Part shown: positions 53,448 through 61,927 of the stretch, in pieces
Position numbering within the stretch: the first letter of the stretch is position 1
Layout of the letters: every line of letters starts with the position of its first letter
Assembly (NCBI RefSeq): GCF_002885975.1
Contig: NZ_POSP01000001.1
Span: 496,001-560,000, forward strand
DNA length: 64,000 nucleotides
Reading direction: 5' to 3'
DNA from: Paucibacter aquatile
Lineage (GTDB): Bacteria > Pseudomonadota > Gammaproteobacteria > Burkholderiales > Burkholderiaceae_C
Notes under the pieces: generated by a model
Database searches by the model: none
Seen by the model: only the letters and a program-made list of their open reading frames with translations
Told to the model about the DNA's origin: nothing
Program-made: the position numbers and the translations under genes

Positions 53448-55132
53448 TCCGCGTGAACACAATGCCTTGGATTCGAGGGCTGGGCCTGGCGTCCCTGAGC
53501 GCGCTCTTGCTGGCCACGGCCGGCTGCGGACGCAAGGCCGAGCCGGCCGCGCCGGCTGCCGACGCACCCAAGCTGGAGTCCGCAGCGGAAGACTTCACCG
53601 TGCTGGCCACCAGCGACCTCAAGGATGTGGAGCCGCTGCAGGAGATGGTGCGCAAGGCCACCGGCGTGCGCCTGAAGCTCAAGTTCGGCGGCACCATGGA
53701 GAGCACCGAGGCCGTGCTCAGCGGCGAAGCCAAGAGCGACGCCGCCTGGTTCGCCAATGCCAAATACCTGCTGTCCAGCCCGCAGGGCCAGGGCCGGGTC
53801 AAGCTCCAAGAGAAGATCATGCTCTCGCCGATCGCTATCGGCGTCAGCGAGTCCGATGCGCGTAAACAGGGCTGGGACCGGCCCGATCTCAAGCTGACCT
53901 GGAAAGACATCGCCAACGCCGCCAAGGCCGGCCAGCTGAAGTACGCGCTTTCCAACCCCGCCACCTCCAACCAGGGCTTCATGGCCTTGATGGGCGTGGT
54001 GGCCGCCGCCAGCCAAAAGTCCGAAGCCCTCAGCGCCGCCGATGTCGACCGCGGCGCCATTGCCGATTTTCTCAAGGGCTACAAGCTGCCCGGTGACAAC
54101 TCGAGTTATCTCTCCGAGCAGTTCATCCTGCAGCAAGGCCCCAAGGTCAATGCCTTCATCAATTACGAGAGCTGGCTGCTCAGCCTCAATGCCTCGGGCA
54201 AGCTGCGCGAAAAGCTGACCCTGATCTACCCGCATGAGGGCGTCAGCACGGCCGACTACCCCTTCATGCTGCTCAACGAGGCCAAGCGGGCCGACTACCT
54301 CAAGGTGGCCGAATACCTCAAGAGCGAGCCGGCCCAGCTCTGGCTGGCGCGCCAGACCCTGCGCCGCCCGATCAAACCCGAGCTGAACGAGCGCGTGGCC
54401 GATGTGCTGCCGCGCCAGGGCCTGCAGGTCGAGCTGCCTTTCTCGCCCGACCGGGCGCTGGCCGATGGCCTGATCGCCGCCTACCTCAACGAGTTCCGCA
54501 CTCCGATTGCCTCGACCTTCGTGCTCGACACCAGCGGCAGCATGGCCGGTGGCGGCCGGCGCCAGCAGCTGGTCGAGGCCCTGCATTACATCGCCGGTGC
54601 CGATGCCTCGCTGACCGGCCGCATCGCCCGCCTCAGCAACCGCGAGCGGCTCTGGTTGCTGCCCTTCTCGGACCGGCCCGGTGAGCTGCAGCCCTTCGAG
54701 CTGCCGGCCGCCGGCAAGGCCGGCCGCGGCGTGGCCGAGCAGGCCGACAGCGAGGCCAAGCAGCAGGTGCTGGCCCAGGTGCGCCAGACCGCCGACGAGC
54801 TGCGCATGAAAGGCGGCACCGCGCTCTACGACGCGGTCTACCTGGCCCTGGCTCAGATGCTGGAGCAGCGCAACCAGCATCCCGGCTACCAGTACTCGGT
54901 CGTGGCTTTCACCGATGGTGAGGTCAACAAGGGCCGCTCGCTGGCGCAGTTCGAGCGCGACTACCAGGCCCTGCCCGAGGACGTGCGCGCGATTCCGGTG
55001 TTTGTCGTCGTCTTTGGCGAGGCCAACGAGGCCGAGTTGAAGGCGCTGGTCAAGACCACCGGCGGTCGCGTCTTTGATGCCCGCCGCACGCCGCTGTACA
55101 GCGTGTTCAAGGACATCCGGGCGTATCAGTGA
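53444..55132 (+). CDS. lipoprotein fusing a solute-binding domain to a VWA domain
   Basis: The 562-residue protein has a lipobox (LLATAGCGRK). Residues about 50-340 look like a type 2 periplasmic binding protein (VLATSDLKDVEPLQEM, FGGTMESTEAVLSGE, ALSNPATSNQGFMAL). The C-terminal VWA domain has an intact metal site: D362-T-S-G-S366, a downstream GGTAL threonine and D491 in FTDGE. The VWA domain should bind a protein partner through a metal ion outside the inner membrane. Both flanking genes overlap it (ATGA and TGATG). Confidence 0.85.
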   Translation: MIRVNTMPWIRGLGLASLSALLLATAGCGRKAEPAAPAADAPKLESAAEDFTVLATSDLKDVEPLQEMVRKATGVRLKLKFGGTMESTEAVLSGEAKSDAAWFANAKYLLSSPQGQGRVKLQEKIMLSPIAIGVSESDARKQGWDRPDLKLTWKDIANAAKAGQLKYALSNPATSNQGFMALMGVVAAASQKSEALSAADVDRGAIADFLKGYKLPGDNSSYLSEQFILQQGPKVNAFINYESWLLSLNASGKLREKLTLIYPHEGVSTADYPFMLLNEAKRADYLKVAEYLKSEPAQLWLARQTLRRPIKPELNERVADVLPRQGLQVELPFSPDRALADGLIAAYLNEFRTPIASTFVLDTSGSMAGGGRRQQLVEALHYIAGADASLTGRIARLSNRERLWLLPFSDRPGELQPFELPAAGKAGRGVAEQADSEAKQQVLAQVRQTADELRMKGGTALYDAVYLALAQMLEQRNQHPGYQYSVVAFTDGEVNKGRSLAQFERDYQALPEDVRAIPVFVVVFGEANEAELKALVKTTGGRVFDARRTPLYSVFKDIRAYQ

Positions 55133-55836
55133 TGGGGCTGGCGGCGGCAGTGTTTCGACTCGTGGCCTCGCCGGCCAACTGGTGCGGCCTGGGTCTGGCC
55201 AGCGGGGTGCTGCTGCTCAAGGCCGTGGGCCTGCTGGGAGCTGGCTGGGGCCTCGGTGTGGCGGCTCTGGGCTATGGCGCTGGCTTTGTCATCGGCGGGC
55301 TTTGGTGGGGCTTTCCGTCCCGCCGCGAGCCGGCCTGGGAGGCCTTGCAGTTCAGCGACGAAGGCGATGCCCGCGAGGCCATGGAGCGCGCGCTCGACGG
55401 CGTGCGCCGTCTGACCGAGTACAACCCCGAGCAGCGCATCCCGCCGGCCCTGCAGGGCCGCGTGCTGGCCCTGTGCACGGCGCTCGATGGCCTGCTGCAG
55501 CAATGGGAGCGCAGCAAGGGCAATCTCTCCCTGCAGGACAGTTTTCACGCGCGCCACATCGCCATCCGCTACCTGCCCGAGGCGCTCAACACCTACCTGT
55601 CCATTCCGGCGGCATTTGCCAGCCGCAAGATCCTGGACAACGGCAAGACCGCCGAAGCCACCTTCGCCGACACCCTGGCCGAGCTGGAGGCCAAGGTGCT
55701 GCAGCTGGGCGACGATCTGGCGGCGCAGGATGCCCACGCCTTTCTCGTCCATTCCAAATTCCTGAGCCAGAAGTTCGGCCCGCAAGGCCTGGACGCCCCG
55801 GCACTCAACACCGCCCCCGAGGAGCGCAAGCCATGA
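55132..55836 (+). CDS. XpaC-like membrane protein
   Basis: The 234-residue protein has two hydrophobic segments near its N-terminus (about 15-35 and 38-60, with GYGAGFVIGGLWWGF). A helical cytoplasmic part follows, ending with FLVHSKFLSQKFG. The layout and the gene order before telA match XpaC (YaaN-linked) of Bacillus. That comparison is by arrangement and general pattern only. ATG 55132 overlaps the VWA stop (TGATG); a GTG at 55129 is an alternative. Its end overlaps telA. Confidence 0.55.
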   Translation: MGLAAAVFRLVASPANWCGLGLASGVLLLKAVGLLGAGWGLGVAALGYGAGFVIGGLWWGFPSRREPAWEALQFSDEGDAREAMERALDGVRRLTEYNPEQRIPPALQGRVLALCTALDGLLQQWERSKGNLSLQDSFHARHIAIRYLPEALNTYLSIPAAFASRKILDNGKTAEATFADTLAELEAKVLQLGDDLAAQDAHAFLVHSKFLSQKFGPQGLDAPALNTAPEERKP

Positions 55837-57020
55837 ACTCTCCGTCCGCCCCGACCAGCACGGCCACGCCCGCCTTCCAGCTGCAGCCGCCCGAGGTCAT
55901 CCACCCGGTGGCCGCCGAGGCCACGCGCGAGGCCGTGCCGCTCAAGCCCGAGCTGGCCCAGCAGGTCGATGCCCAAGTGCTGCAGTTCATCGACGCCCTG
56001 GCCCGCGAAGACCTGCACAGCGAAGCCTTCAAACAGCGCCTGGACAGCGCCTTCGCCCTGGGCAAGGAAGAGATCTCCAATGCGTCCTCGCTGATGCAGG
56101 GCCGCTTCATGAACCGCAATTTCGCCGGCATCGAGGACACGCCGGCCTACAAGGCGATTGCCGAGATCCGCGCCCAGCTCGACGAGCTCAACCCCGGCGC
56201 CGACGGCGACTTGCTTCAGCCGCGCAAGCTGCTGGGCATCATCCCCTTCGGCAACAAGCTGGAGGCTTATTTCCGCAAGTACCAGAGCGCGGCCGAGCAG
56301 CTCAAGACCTCGATGGGCCAGCTCTACGCGGCCCGCGATGACATGCAAAAAGATGTGATCGACATCGAGGCCACCCGCGCCAAGCTCTGGGACGCGATGC
56401 AAAAGCTCGCCGCCGCCGCGCGCTTTGCCGGCGCCCTGGACAGCCAGCTGGCCGACAAGGTGCAAGCCCTGGAGCTCAGCGACCCGCAGCGGGCCCAGGC
56501 CTTGCGCCAGGAGGTGCTGTTCTACGCCCGCCAGAACCTGCAGGACATCCAGACCCAGCAAGCCGTCTGCGTGAACGGTTATCTGGCCCTCGATGTGCTG
56601 AAGAAGACCGGCCGCGAAATGATCAACGGCTGCACCCGTGTGGCCACCACCGGCATGAGCGCCCTGGCCGTGGCCCAGACCGTGGCACGCGCCACCGGCA
56701 ATCAGATCCAGGTGATGGAGATGCTGCAAGGCGTCAACGCCACCATCGGCAATCTGATCAGCGAGACCGGCCGCGCGCTCAACCAGCACGTCGAGCAGAC
56801 CACCCAGTTCGCGCAGAACCCCATGCTGGGCATTGACAAGATGAAAGAGATGTTCAACCAGACCTTCCAGGCCATGGATGCGATGGACAACTTCCGCGCC
56901 AAGGCCATCGATGTGATGGGTCAGAACAATGCCATCCTGAAGACCGAGCTGGCCCGCGCCGAAACCTATGTCGACCGGGTGCGCCAGCAGCGCGCGCGGG
57001 AGGCGGCGGGCGGTCAATGA
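55833..57020 (+). CDS. telA: TelA/KlaA family toxic-anion resistance protein
   Basis: The 395-residue, mostly helical cytoplasmic protein has the family landmarks: a coiled region, LLGIIPFGNKLEAYFRKYQS, then LQDIQTQQAVCVNGYLAL and QTVARATGNQIQVMEML. TelA proteins are linked to tellurite and other envelope stress, and in many bacteria to XpaC and VWA proteins; their molecular role is unknown. It is the last of four coupled genes. The length is normal for the family. Confidence 0.88.
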   Translation: MNSPSAPTSTATPAFQLQPPEVIHPVAAEATREAVPLKPELAQQVDAQVLQFIDALAREDLHSEAFKQRLDSAFALGKEEISNASSLMQGRFMNRNFAGIEDTPAYKAIAEIRAQLDELNPGADGDLLQPRKLLGIIPFGNKLEAYFRKYQSAAEQLKTSMGQLYAARDDMQKDVIDIEATRAKLWDAMQKLAAAARFAGALDSQLADKVQALELSDPQRAQALRQEVLFYARQNLQDIQTQQAVCVNGYLALDVLKKTGREMINGCTRVATTGMSALAVAQTVARATGNQIQVMEMLQGVNATIGNLISETGRALNQHVEQTTQFAQNPMLGIDKMKEMFNQTFQAMDAMDNFRAKAIDVMGQNNAILKTELARAETYVDRVRQQRAREAAGGQ

Positions 57021-57134
57021 CGAGGGCTTGCCTGGCCCGCTGACCTCGTGCGAGGGGCCAGGCGCCGGCGCAACCCCCGTTCGAGAGTTTTTTCAATCGA
57101 TCGCCAGGACCTTCCCAGTCCCAAGGAGCCGACC

Positions 57135-57611
57135 ATGTCCCAGATCTCCACCTGCCTGTGGTTCGACGGCCGCGCCGAGGAGGCCATGGCCTTCTACCTC
57201 GATCTGATTCCCGGCAGCCGCGTCGTCGATGTGATGCACTGGGGCGAGACCGGCCCCGGCACGCCCGGCAGCCTCTTGATGGCGCGCCTGGAGCTCGGCG
57301 GCATGAGCTTGCAACTGCTCAATGGCGGGCCTCAGTACACGCTGAGCCCGGCCGTTTCGCTGTCGGTCGATTGCGAGGACCAGGCCGAGCTCGATCGCAT
57401 CTGGGGCCGCCTGCTGGACGCCGGTGGCAAGACCCTGCAGTGCGGCTGGATCACCGACCCCTGGGGCCTGAGCTGGCAGATCGTGCCCCGACCCTTGCCG
57501 GACTGGCTGCGCGACCCCGATCCCGTCGTGGCCGCCCGCGTGATGCACGCCATGTTTGGCATGGTCAAGCTGGAGTTCGAGGGGCTGCGGCGCGCCTACC
57601 TCGGCATTTGA
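57135..57611 (+). CDS. VOC family protein (PhnB / 3-demethylubiquinone methyltransferase-like)
   Basis: The 158-residue protein starts MSQISTCLWFDGRAEEAMAF, the hallmark of the PhnB-like vicinal-oxygen-chelate group. It continues with LNGGPQYTLSPAVSL and DPWGLSWQIVPR. The methyltransferase name of the group is a misnomer. The ligand is unknown. The start at 57135 follows AAGGAGCC. It lies 114 bp after telA and is probably independent. Confidence 0.9.
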   Translation: MSQISTCLWFDGRAEEAMAFYLDLIPGSRVVDVMHWGETGPGTPGSLLMARLELGGMSLQLLNGGPQYTLSPAVSLSVDCEDQAELDRIWGRLLDAGGKTLQCGWITDPWGLSWQIVPRPLPDWLRDPDPVVAARVMHAMFGMVKLEFEGLRRAYLGI

Positions 57612-57878
57612 TCGGCATCGCTTTGGGCCGCCTTGGTCCGCAACCCTCAGGGTTTCCCAGAAGCTGCTTCACGTGACGTGGCGCGTCGGCGCTGCGGGCA
57701 TCCGCCCTCCCAGCCCCTGGTCTTCCGGGCATAGCATGAAATCGCAAGTTCAGCTGGGACGGCGCTTTCGACGCCATGCCGTCTGGGCTTGAGATGTGTT
57801 CATTCCGGCGCGCCCGATCTGGTTTGCCTTCATGGCGCGACCGACCACAACAGCAAGACTGCAAGGGACCGTATCACC

Positions 57879-58454
57879 ATGTTCACCCGCACCTGCTCCG
57901 ACTCACGCCGCGCCGCAGCTCCGCTCCATCGCCTGGCCGTAGCTGCCGCCCTGATCTGTGCCGCCGCCGGCGCACAGGCCGAAGTGTTCACCGGCGACAC
58001 CAGCAATGGCGCCATCTGGAACCGGCCTTTCGCCAGCTTCTCGGGCCTGTCCTCGGCCGGCACCGGCGTCAAGTACGAGGTGCTGCCCTTCACGGTCTCG
58101 GTGACCGGTGCCTACGACTTTTTGAGCACGGCGACGGCCAGCTGGGACAACTTCACCTTCATCTACAAGGACGCCTTCAACCCGGCCACTCCCTTGGTCA
58201 ACGGGGTGGTCGGCAATGACGACCGGCCCAGCATTGGTTTGTCGGGCTTCAACGTCAATCTGACGGCCGGCACCAACTATTTCTTCATCACCACCGGTTT
58301 CGACCCCAGTGAGTTCGGCGCCTACAGCCTGAATGTCAGCGGCCCCGGCAGCGTCATCACCACCCCGGTACCTGAGCCCGCCACCTACGGCCTGATGGCC
58401 CTGGGCCTGTTTGCTGTGGCAGCGGCTGCGCGACGCGGCCGCCGTGCCGACTGA
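57879..58454 (+). CDS. PEP-CTERM sorted exoprotein
   Basis: The 191-residue protein has a signal peptide cleaved near AGAQA (residue 34), a beta-rich mature part (SASWDNFTFIYKD-like text) and a classic C-terminal sorting signal: VPEPATYGLMALGLFAVAAA, then RRGRRAD. Exosortase/EpsH-type systems process such proteins to the surface or biofilm matrix. No exosortase is in the window. The start at 57879 was chosen for the signal peptide. It is followed by a terminator. Confidence 0.92.
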   Translation: MFTRTCSDSRRAAAPLHRLAVAAALICAAAGAQAEVFTGDTSNGAIWNRPFASFSGLSSAGTGVKYEVLPFTVSVTGAYDFLSTATASWDNFTFIYKDAFNPATPLVNGVVGNDDRPSIGLSGFNVNLTAGTNYFFITTGFDPSEFGAYSLNVSGPGSVITTPVPEPATYGLMALGLFAVAAAARRGRRAD

Positions 58455-58480
58455 GTCCGACCCGTCCTGCCTCGCAGGTC

Positions 58481-58504
58481 AAGCAGCCTTCGGGCTGCTT
58501 TTTT
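58481..58504 (+). terminator. terminator after the PEP-CTERM gene
   Basis: A 7-bp stem, AGCAGCC / TTCG / GGCTGCT, with a stable tetraloop is followed by six further Ts. It ends the transcript 27 bp after the stop codon. The gene for the flavoprotein ends 20 bp further on, on the other strand. Confidence 0.9.
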
Positions 58505-58524
58505 CATGGGCTTTCGGTCTCACC

Positions 58525-60009
58525 TCAGCCCTTGGGCAGATCCTGAAAGCTGGGTTCGATGGCCTGGGCATGCTGCATCAGCAGCCATGGGTCATGCCGG
58601 CTCTTGAGCGCGCGCAGTCGCGGCAGATCAGCGCCGTAGTAGGCCTGGGCCCATTGCGGCAGTTCGAGATCGGCGTAGCCCTGGTAGACCCGGCCATTGC
58701 CGGCGGCGGCCACGGTGGCACGTGAGGCCTGGGCCCAGCGCCGCGCGTGGGCGCGCAGTTCGGCGTTGGAGCGCGCGCCCACCACCGCGGTGTGACGGAT
58801 CATGAACTGGGCCTCGCGGTGACTGAACGCGCAGTCGGCGTGCGGCCGCTGGTCTGACGTGGCGGTGTAGGCGCCGCCCCAGGGGATGAGTTCCAGCTCC
58901 CGGTACTGGGCATAACGACGGTCAGCGGCGAAATGGGCCAGCAGGTCCTGGATGGCGCCAGCCGGCAGGCGCTGCGCGAAGAAGCCGGATTTAGTGAACT
59001 GGTAGCCATGTTCTCGGTAGGGCTGGCTGGGTTGCCACGCCGGCTCGCAACGCCGGTCCAGGCGACCGCACAAATAGCTGGCGGCGGCGGCGGCCGGCAG
59101 GCGCCATTCACACAAGGCCTCGGCCAGGCTGCCCAGGGCGCGGCGCCACGGGGCCAGCAGGGCCGGCACCTCCTCGGCCTCGGCCAGGACCACGCCGAAC
59201 AGCTCAATCAGTGGCGGGCCCTCGTCGGCATCCTCGGGGTCATCGCTGGCGCTCAGGGACAGTTCCAGGTTCACGCGCGGGTCCGCCGCCGGCGCCAAGG
59301 TCTGCCAGGCCTCGATCACGTCCGCTGCGCAGTCCCAGGACCAGCGCCCATGGACCACATTGAGGGCCTGGGCTGGCTGGGTGTCGAAGAGCAGCTCGGT
59401 GACCACGCCGAACTGCCCGGCGCCCGCCCCCCGCAGGGCCCAGAACAGATCGGCATGGTGATGCGCACTGGCTTCGACCAGATCGCCGCCGGGCAGGGCC
59501 ACGCGCAGGGCCTGAACCTGCTCACAGACCAGACCGTGGCTCCGGCCCAGCAGGCCGAAGCCGCCGACCAGGGCCAGGCCACCCAGGGCCACGCCAGGGC
59601 AGCCGCCGGTGGGCAGCAGGCGGCCTCGCGAGGTCAGGAAGGCACTGGCTTCACCGGCGCTGACGCCGGGCCCGGCGCGCAGGCCTTGCAGGTTCAGCTC
59701 CATGCGGCGCAGCTCACTCAGGTCCAGCACCACCTCGGCATGGCTGGACAGGTCGGCAAAGCAATGGCCGCCGCTGCGCACGGCAAAGCCCTGCTCGTGG
59801 CGGGCGAGAAAGTCGAGCGCACGCCGCACATCGCACTCGCTGCGCGCACGCAGCCACAGCGCGGATGTGGGCAGGGGGCGGCCCGCGGCGGCCAGCTGCT
59901 TGCCCACGCCGATCTCGGCGCGCTCACCCGGGCGAAAGACCTGACCCTGCCAGCGCTGCAGCAGCGGCGACCAGTCCAGCGCGGTCGCCGGGTGGGGCGC
60001 TTCAGTCAT
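58525..60009 (-). CDS. berberine-bridge-type FAD oxidoreductase in the lanthipeptide cluster
   Basis: The 494-residue protein has the FAD-binding PCMH fold with RSGGHCFADLS, whose His commonly bears covalent FAD. GGCPGVALGGLALVGGFG follows, with a Cys at the place of the second covalent link. The C-terminal berberine-bridge motif is degenerate (PWLLMQHAQAIEP for the usual YxNY-type text). No signal peptide is seen. Its ATG lies inside the end of the exporter gene (8-bp overlap 60002-60009), so it is made with it. It may oxidise the lanthipeptide or a small partner. This is inference. Confidence 0.85.
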   Translation of the reverse strand: MTEAPHPATALDWSPLLQRWQGQVFRPGERAEIGVGKQLAAAGRPLPTSALWLRARSECDVRRALDFLARHEQGFAVRSGGHCFADLSSHAEVVLDLSELRRMELNLQGLRAGPGVSAGEASAFLTSRGRLLPTGGCPGVALGGLALVGGFGLLGRSHGLVCEQVQALRVALPGGDLVEASAHHHADLFWALRGAGAGQFGVVTELLFDTQPAQALNVVHGRWSWDCAADVIEAWQTLAPAADPRVNLELSLSASDDPEDADEGPPLIELFGVVLAEAEEVPALLAPWRRALGSLAEALCEWRLPAAAAASYLCGRLDRRCEPAWQPSQPYREHGYQFTKSGFFAQRLPAGAIQDLLAHFAADRRYAQYRELELIPWGGAYTATSDQRPHADCAFSHREAQFMIRHTAVVGARSNAELRAHARRWAQASRATVAAAGNGRVYQGYADLELPQWAQAYYGADLPRLRALKSRHDPWLLMQHAQAIEPSFQDLPKG

Positions 60010-61927
60010 GGGTGGCACCCATGTCGGTGTCGGGCAGGGCATGCAAGCGGTTCTGCAAGCGCACCAGCTCGGCATAGCGGCCGTTCAGGGCCATCAGCTC
60101 CTCGTGCCGGCCTTGTTCGACCAGGCGGCCGCGTTCCATGAAGAAGATGCGGTCGGCCGCGCGCACGCTGGCCAGGCGGTGGGTGATCAGCACCACGGTG
60201 CGGCCCGCGGCCAGCTGGCGCAGCGAGTCGTAGACGGCCGCCTCGGCGCGCGCGTCGAGTGGCGCGGTGGGCTCGTCCCAGATCACCAGGGGTGCATCGC
60301 GGAACAGGCCGCGCGCCACCGCCAGGCGCTGCCACTGGCCGCCCGACAGATCCTGGCCACCGCGGAAGTAACGCGACAGCACCGTGTCCCAGCCCTGCGG
60401 CAGGCCGGCGACCACCTCGTCGGCGCGGGCGCTGCGGGCGGCGGCCCGCAGGGCGCGGTCCTCGGGATCCGGGCGGGTGTGGCGGCCGATGCGCACATTG
60501 TCGCGGGCGCTGCGCGGCCAGCGCACCGGGTCCTGCAGCACCATGGCAATGCGCTCGGCGCGGCTCTCGGCTTCGAAGCCGGCCATGTCCTGGCCGTCCC
60601 AGCAGATGCGCCCTCGGTCGGGCTGGTAGAGCCCGGCCAGCAGCTTGGCCAAGGTGGTCTTACCGCTGCCGTTCTCTCCCACCAGGGCCACAGTCTGGCC
60701 GGCCTGGATTTCCAGATTGATGGCCTGCAGCACCGGCCGCCCCGGCTGGTAGGCAAAGCTCAGGTCCTCCACCCGTATCGTGCCGGGCTGGGCCGGTGCG
60801 GGCAGGGCGCCTTGCGGGCAGGCCGGCCGGCGCTGTTCGGCCTGGCGCAGAAAGTCCTGGTAGTCGGCGATGTAGAGGCTTTTCTCGAACAGCTCGTGGG
60901 CTGCGCGGGTCAGGCGCTCCAGGGCGGCGCTGGCGCTGCGCAGGGCCAGCACGGCCGTGCCGGCCGCCGCCAGGGGCAGGGCGCCGGCCTGCAGCAGCAG
61001 GCCCAGTCCGGCCAGTGTGAGCGCCAGGCCGGCGCCGGCCAGCCAGCGCCCTTGGCTCTGGCGCCGCGCCTCGGCCAGGCCCAGGCTGACGAGATGGTCG
61101 CGCAAGGCATCGGCGCTGCGGGCATAGGCCTCGATCACAAAATCGGGCGCCTGCTGAGCGCGGATCTCGGCCGCCGCCTCGCGCTGGGTGGCCAGCTCGG
61201 CCATCATCTCGGTCTCGCGGCTCAGGCGGACCGTGGTGGCCATGCTGGCGTACTGCAAACGGGCCGCGCTCCAGACCGCCCAGGCCTGAGGCATCAGAAC
61301 CAAGAGCAGCAAGGGTGGCAGCAGGGCGTGCAGCCAGGCCAGGGCCAGCAGGGCGGCCAGCACGGCGATGGCGCCGGCCAACAGCTCCAGCGCGCACTCG
61401 AGCGCGCCTTCCAGGTGCAGCACACCGCGGTCGCGGGCGCGGTGCAGCTGGTCGTAGAAGCCGGGGTCGTCAAACGCCGCCAGGTCCACCTGCAGGCTGG
61501 CGCGGAACAGGCGCTCCTCGGCCAGCCGGCGCAGCTGGGGCACCAGATGAGCGCGCGCCCGCGCGCTGGCGCTTTCCAGGGCCAGGCCCAGGGCCAGCAG
61601 GCCGGCCAGGCCCAGCAGATCGGGCAAGGCCGCCTGCAGGCGCTCGGCCGCGCTGCCGCCGGCCAGCAGGGGCTCCAGCACCCGGGTGCTGAGCAGCAGG
61701 GCGGCGGCGCTGACCGCGCCGACCAGCAGCTGGCTCAGCAGCAGGCCCGCACCGGCCCGGGGTGCGGCCGCGCGCAAGAGCTGCCACAGCGGCACCGCGG
61801 CCTGGGCCAGGCGCCCCAGCAGGCGGGTTGCGCTCAATCCGCCGCCGCCGGGGCGGGCGGCATCGGCCTCGTCCTGCAAGCGCCAGTAGGGGCGCTCCAG
61901 TTCCGGGCTGAGGGCGTCTCCGCTCAT
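60002..61927 (-). CDS. ABC exporter without peptidase domain, lanthipeptide cluster
   Basis: The 641-residue half-transporter has a soluble N-terminal tail of about 55 residues. Six hydrophobic segments and an ATPase domain follow, with Walker A (VGENGSGKTTLAKLL), signature LSGGQWQRLAV, Walker B LVIWDEPTAPLD and H-loop LITHRLAS. The N-terminal C39 peptidase domain of classical class II LanT exporters is absent. The leader would therefore need a separate protease. It overlaps LanM (ATGA, 61924-61927). Confidence 0.88.
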   Translation of the reverse strand: MSGDALSPELERPYWRLQDEADAARPGGGGLSATRLLGRLAQAAVPLWQLLRAAAPRAGAGLLLSQLLVGAVSAAALLLSTRVLEPLLAGGSAAERLQAALPDLLGLAGLLALGLALESASARARAHLVPQLRRLAEERLFRASLQVDLAAFDDPGFYDQLHRARDRGVLHLEGALECALELLAGAIAVLAALLALAWLHALLPPLLLLVLMPQAWAVWSAARLQYASMATTVRLSRETEMMAELATQREAAAEIRAQQAPDFVIEAYARSADALRDHLVSLGLAEARRQSQGRWLAGAGLALTLAGLGLLLQAGALPLAAAGTAVLALRSASAALERLTRAAHELFEKSLYIADYQDFLRQAEQRRPACPQGALPAPAQPGTIRVEDLSFAYQPGRPVLQAINLEIQAGQTVALVGENGSGKTTLAKLLAGLYQPDRGRICWDGQDMAGFEAESRAERIAMVLQDPVRWPRSARDNVRIGRHTRPDPEDRALRAAARSARADEVVAGLPQGWDTVLSRYFRGGQDLSGGQWQRLAVARGLFRDAPLVIWDEPTAPLDARAEAAVYDSLRQLAAGRTVVLITHRLASVRAADRIFFMERGRLVEQGRHEELMALNGRYAELVRLQNRLHALPDTDMGATHD

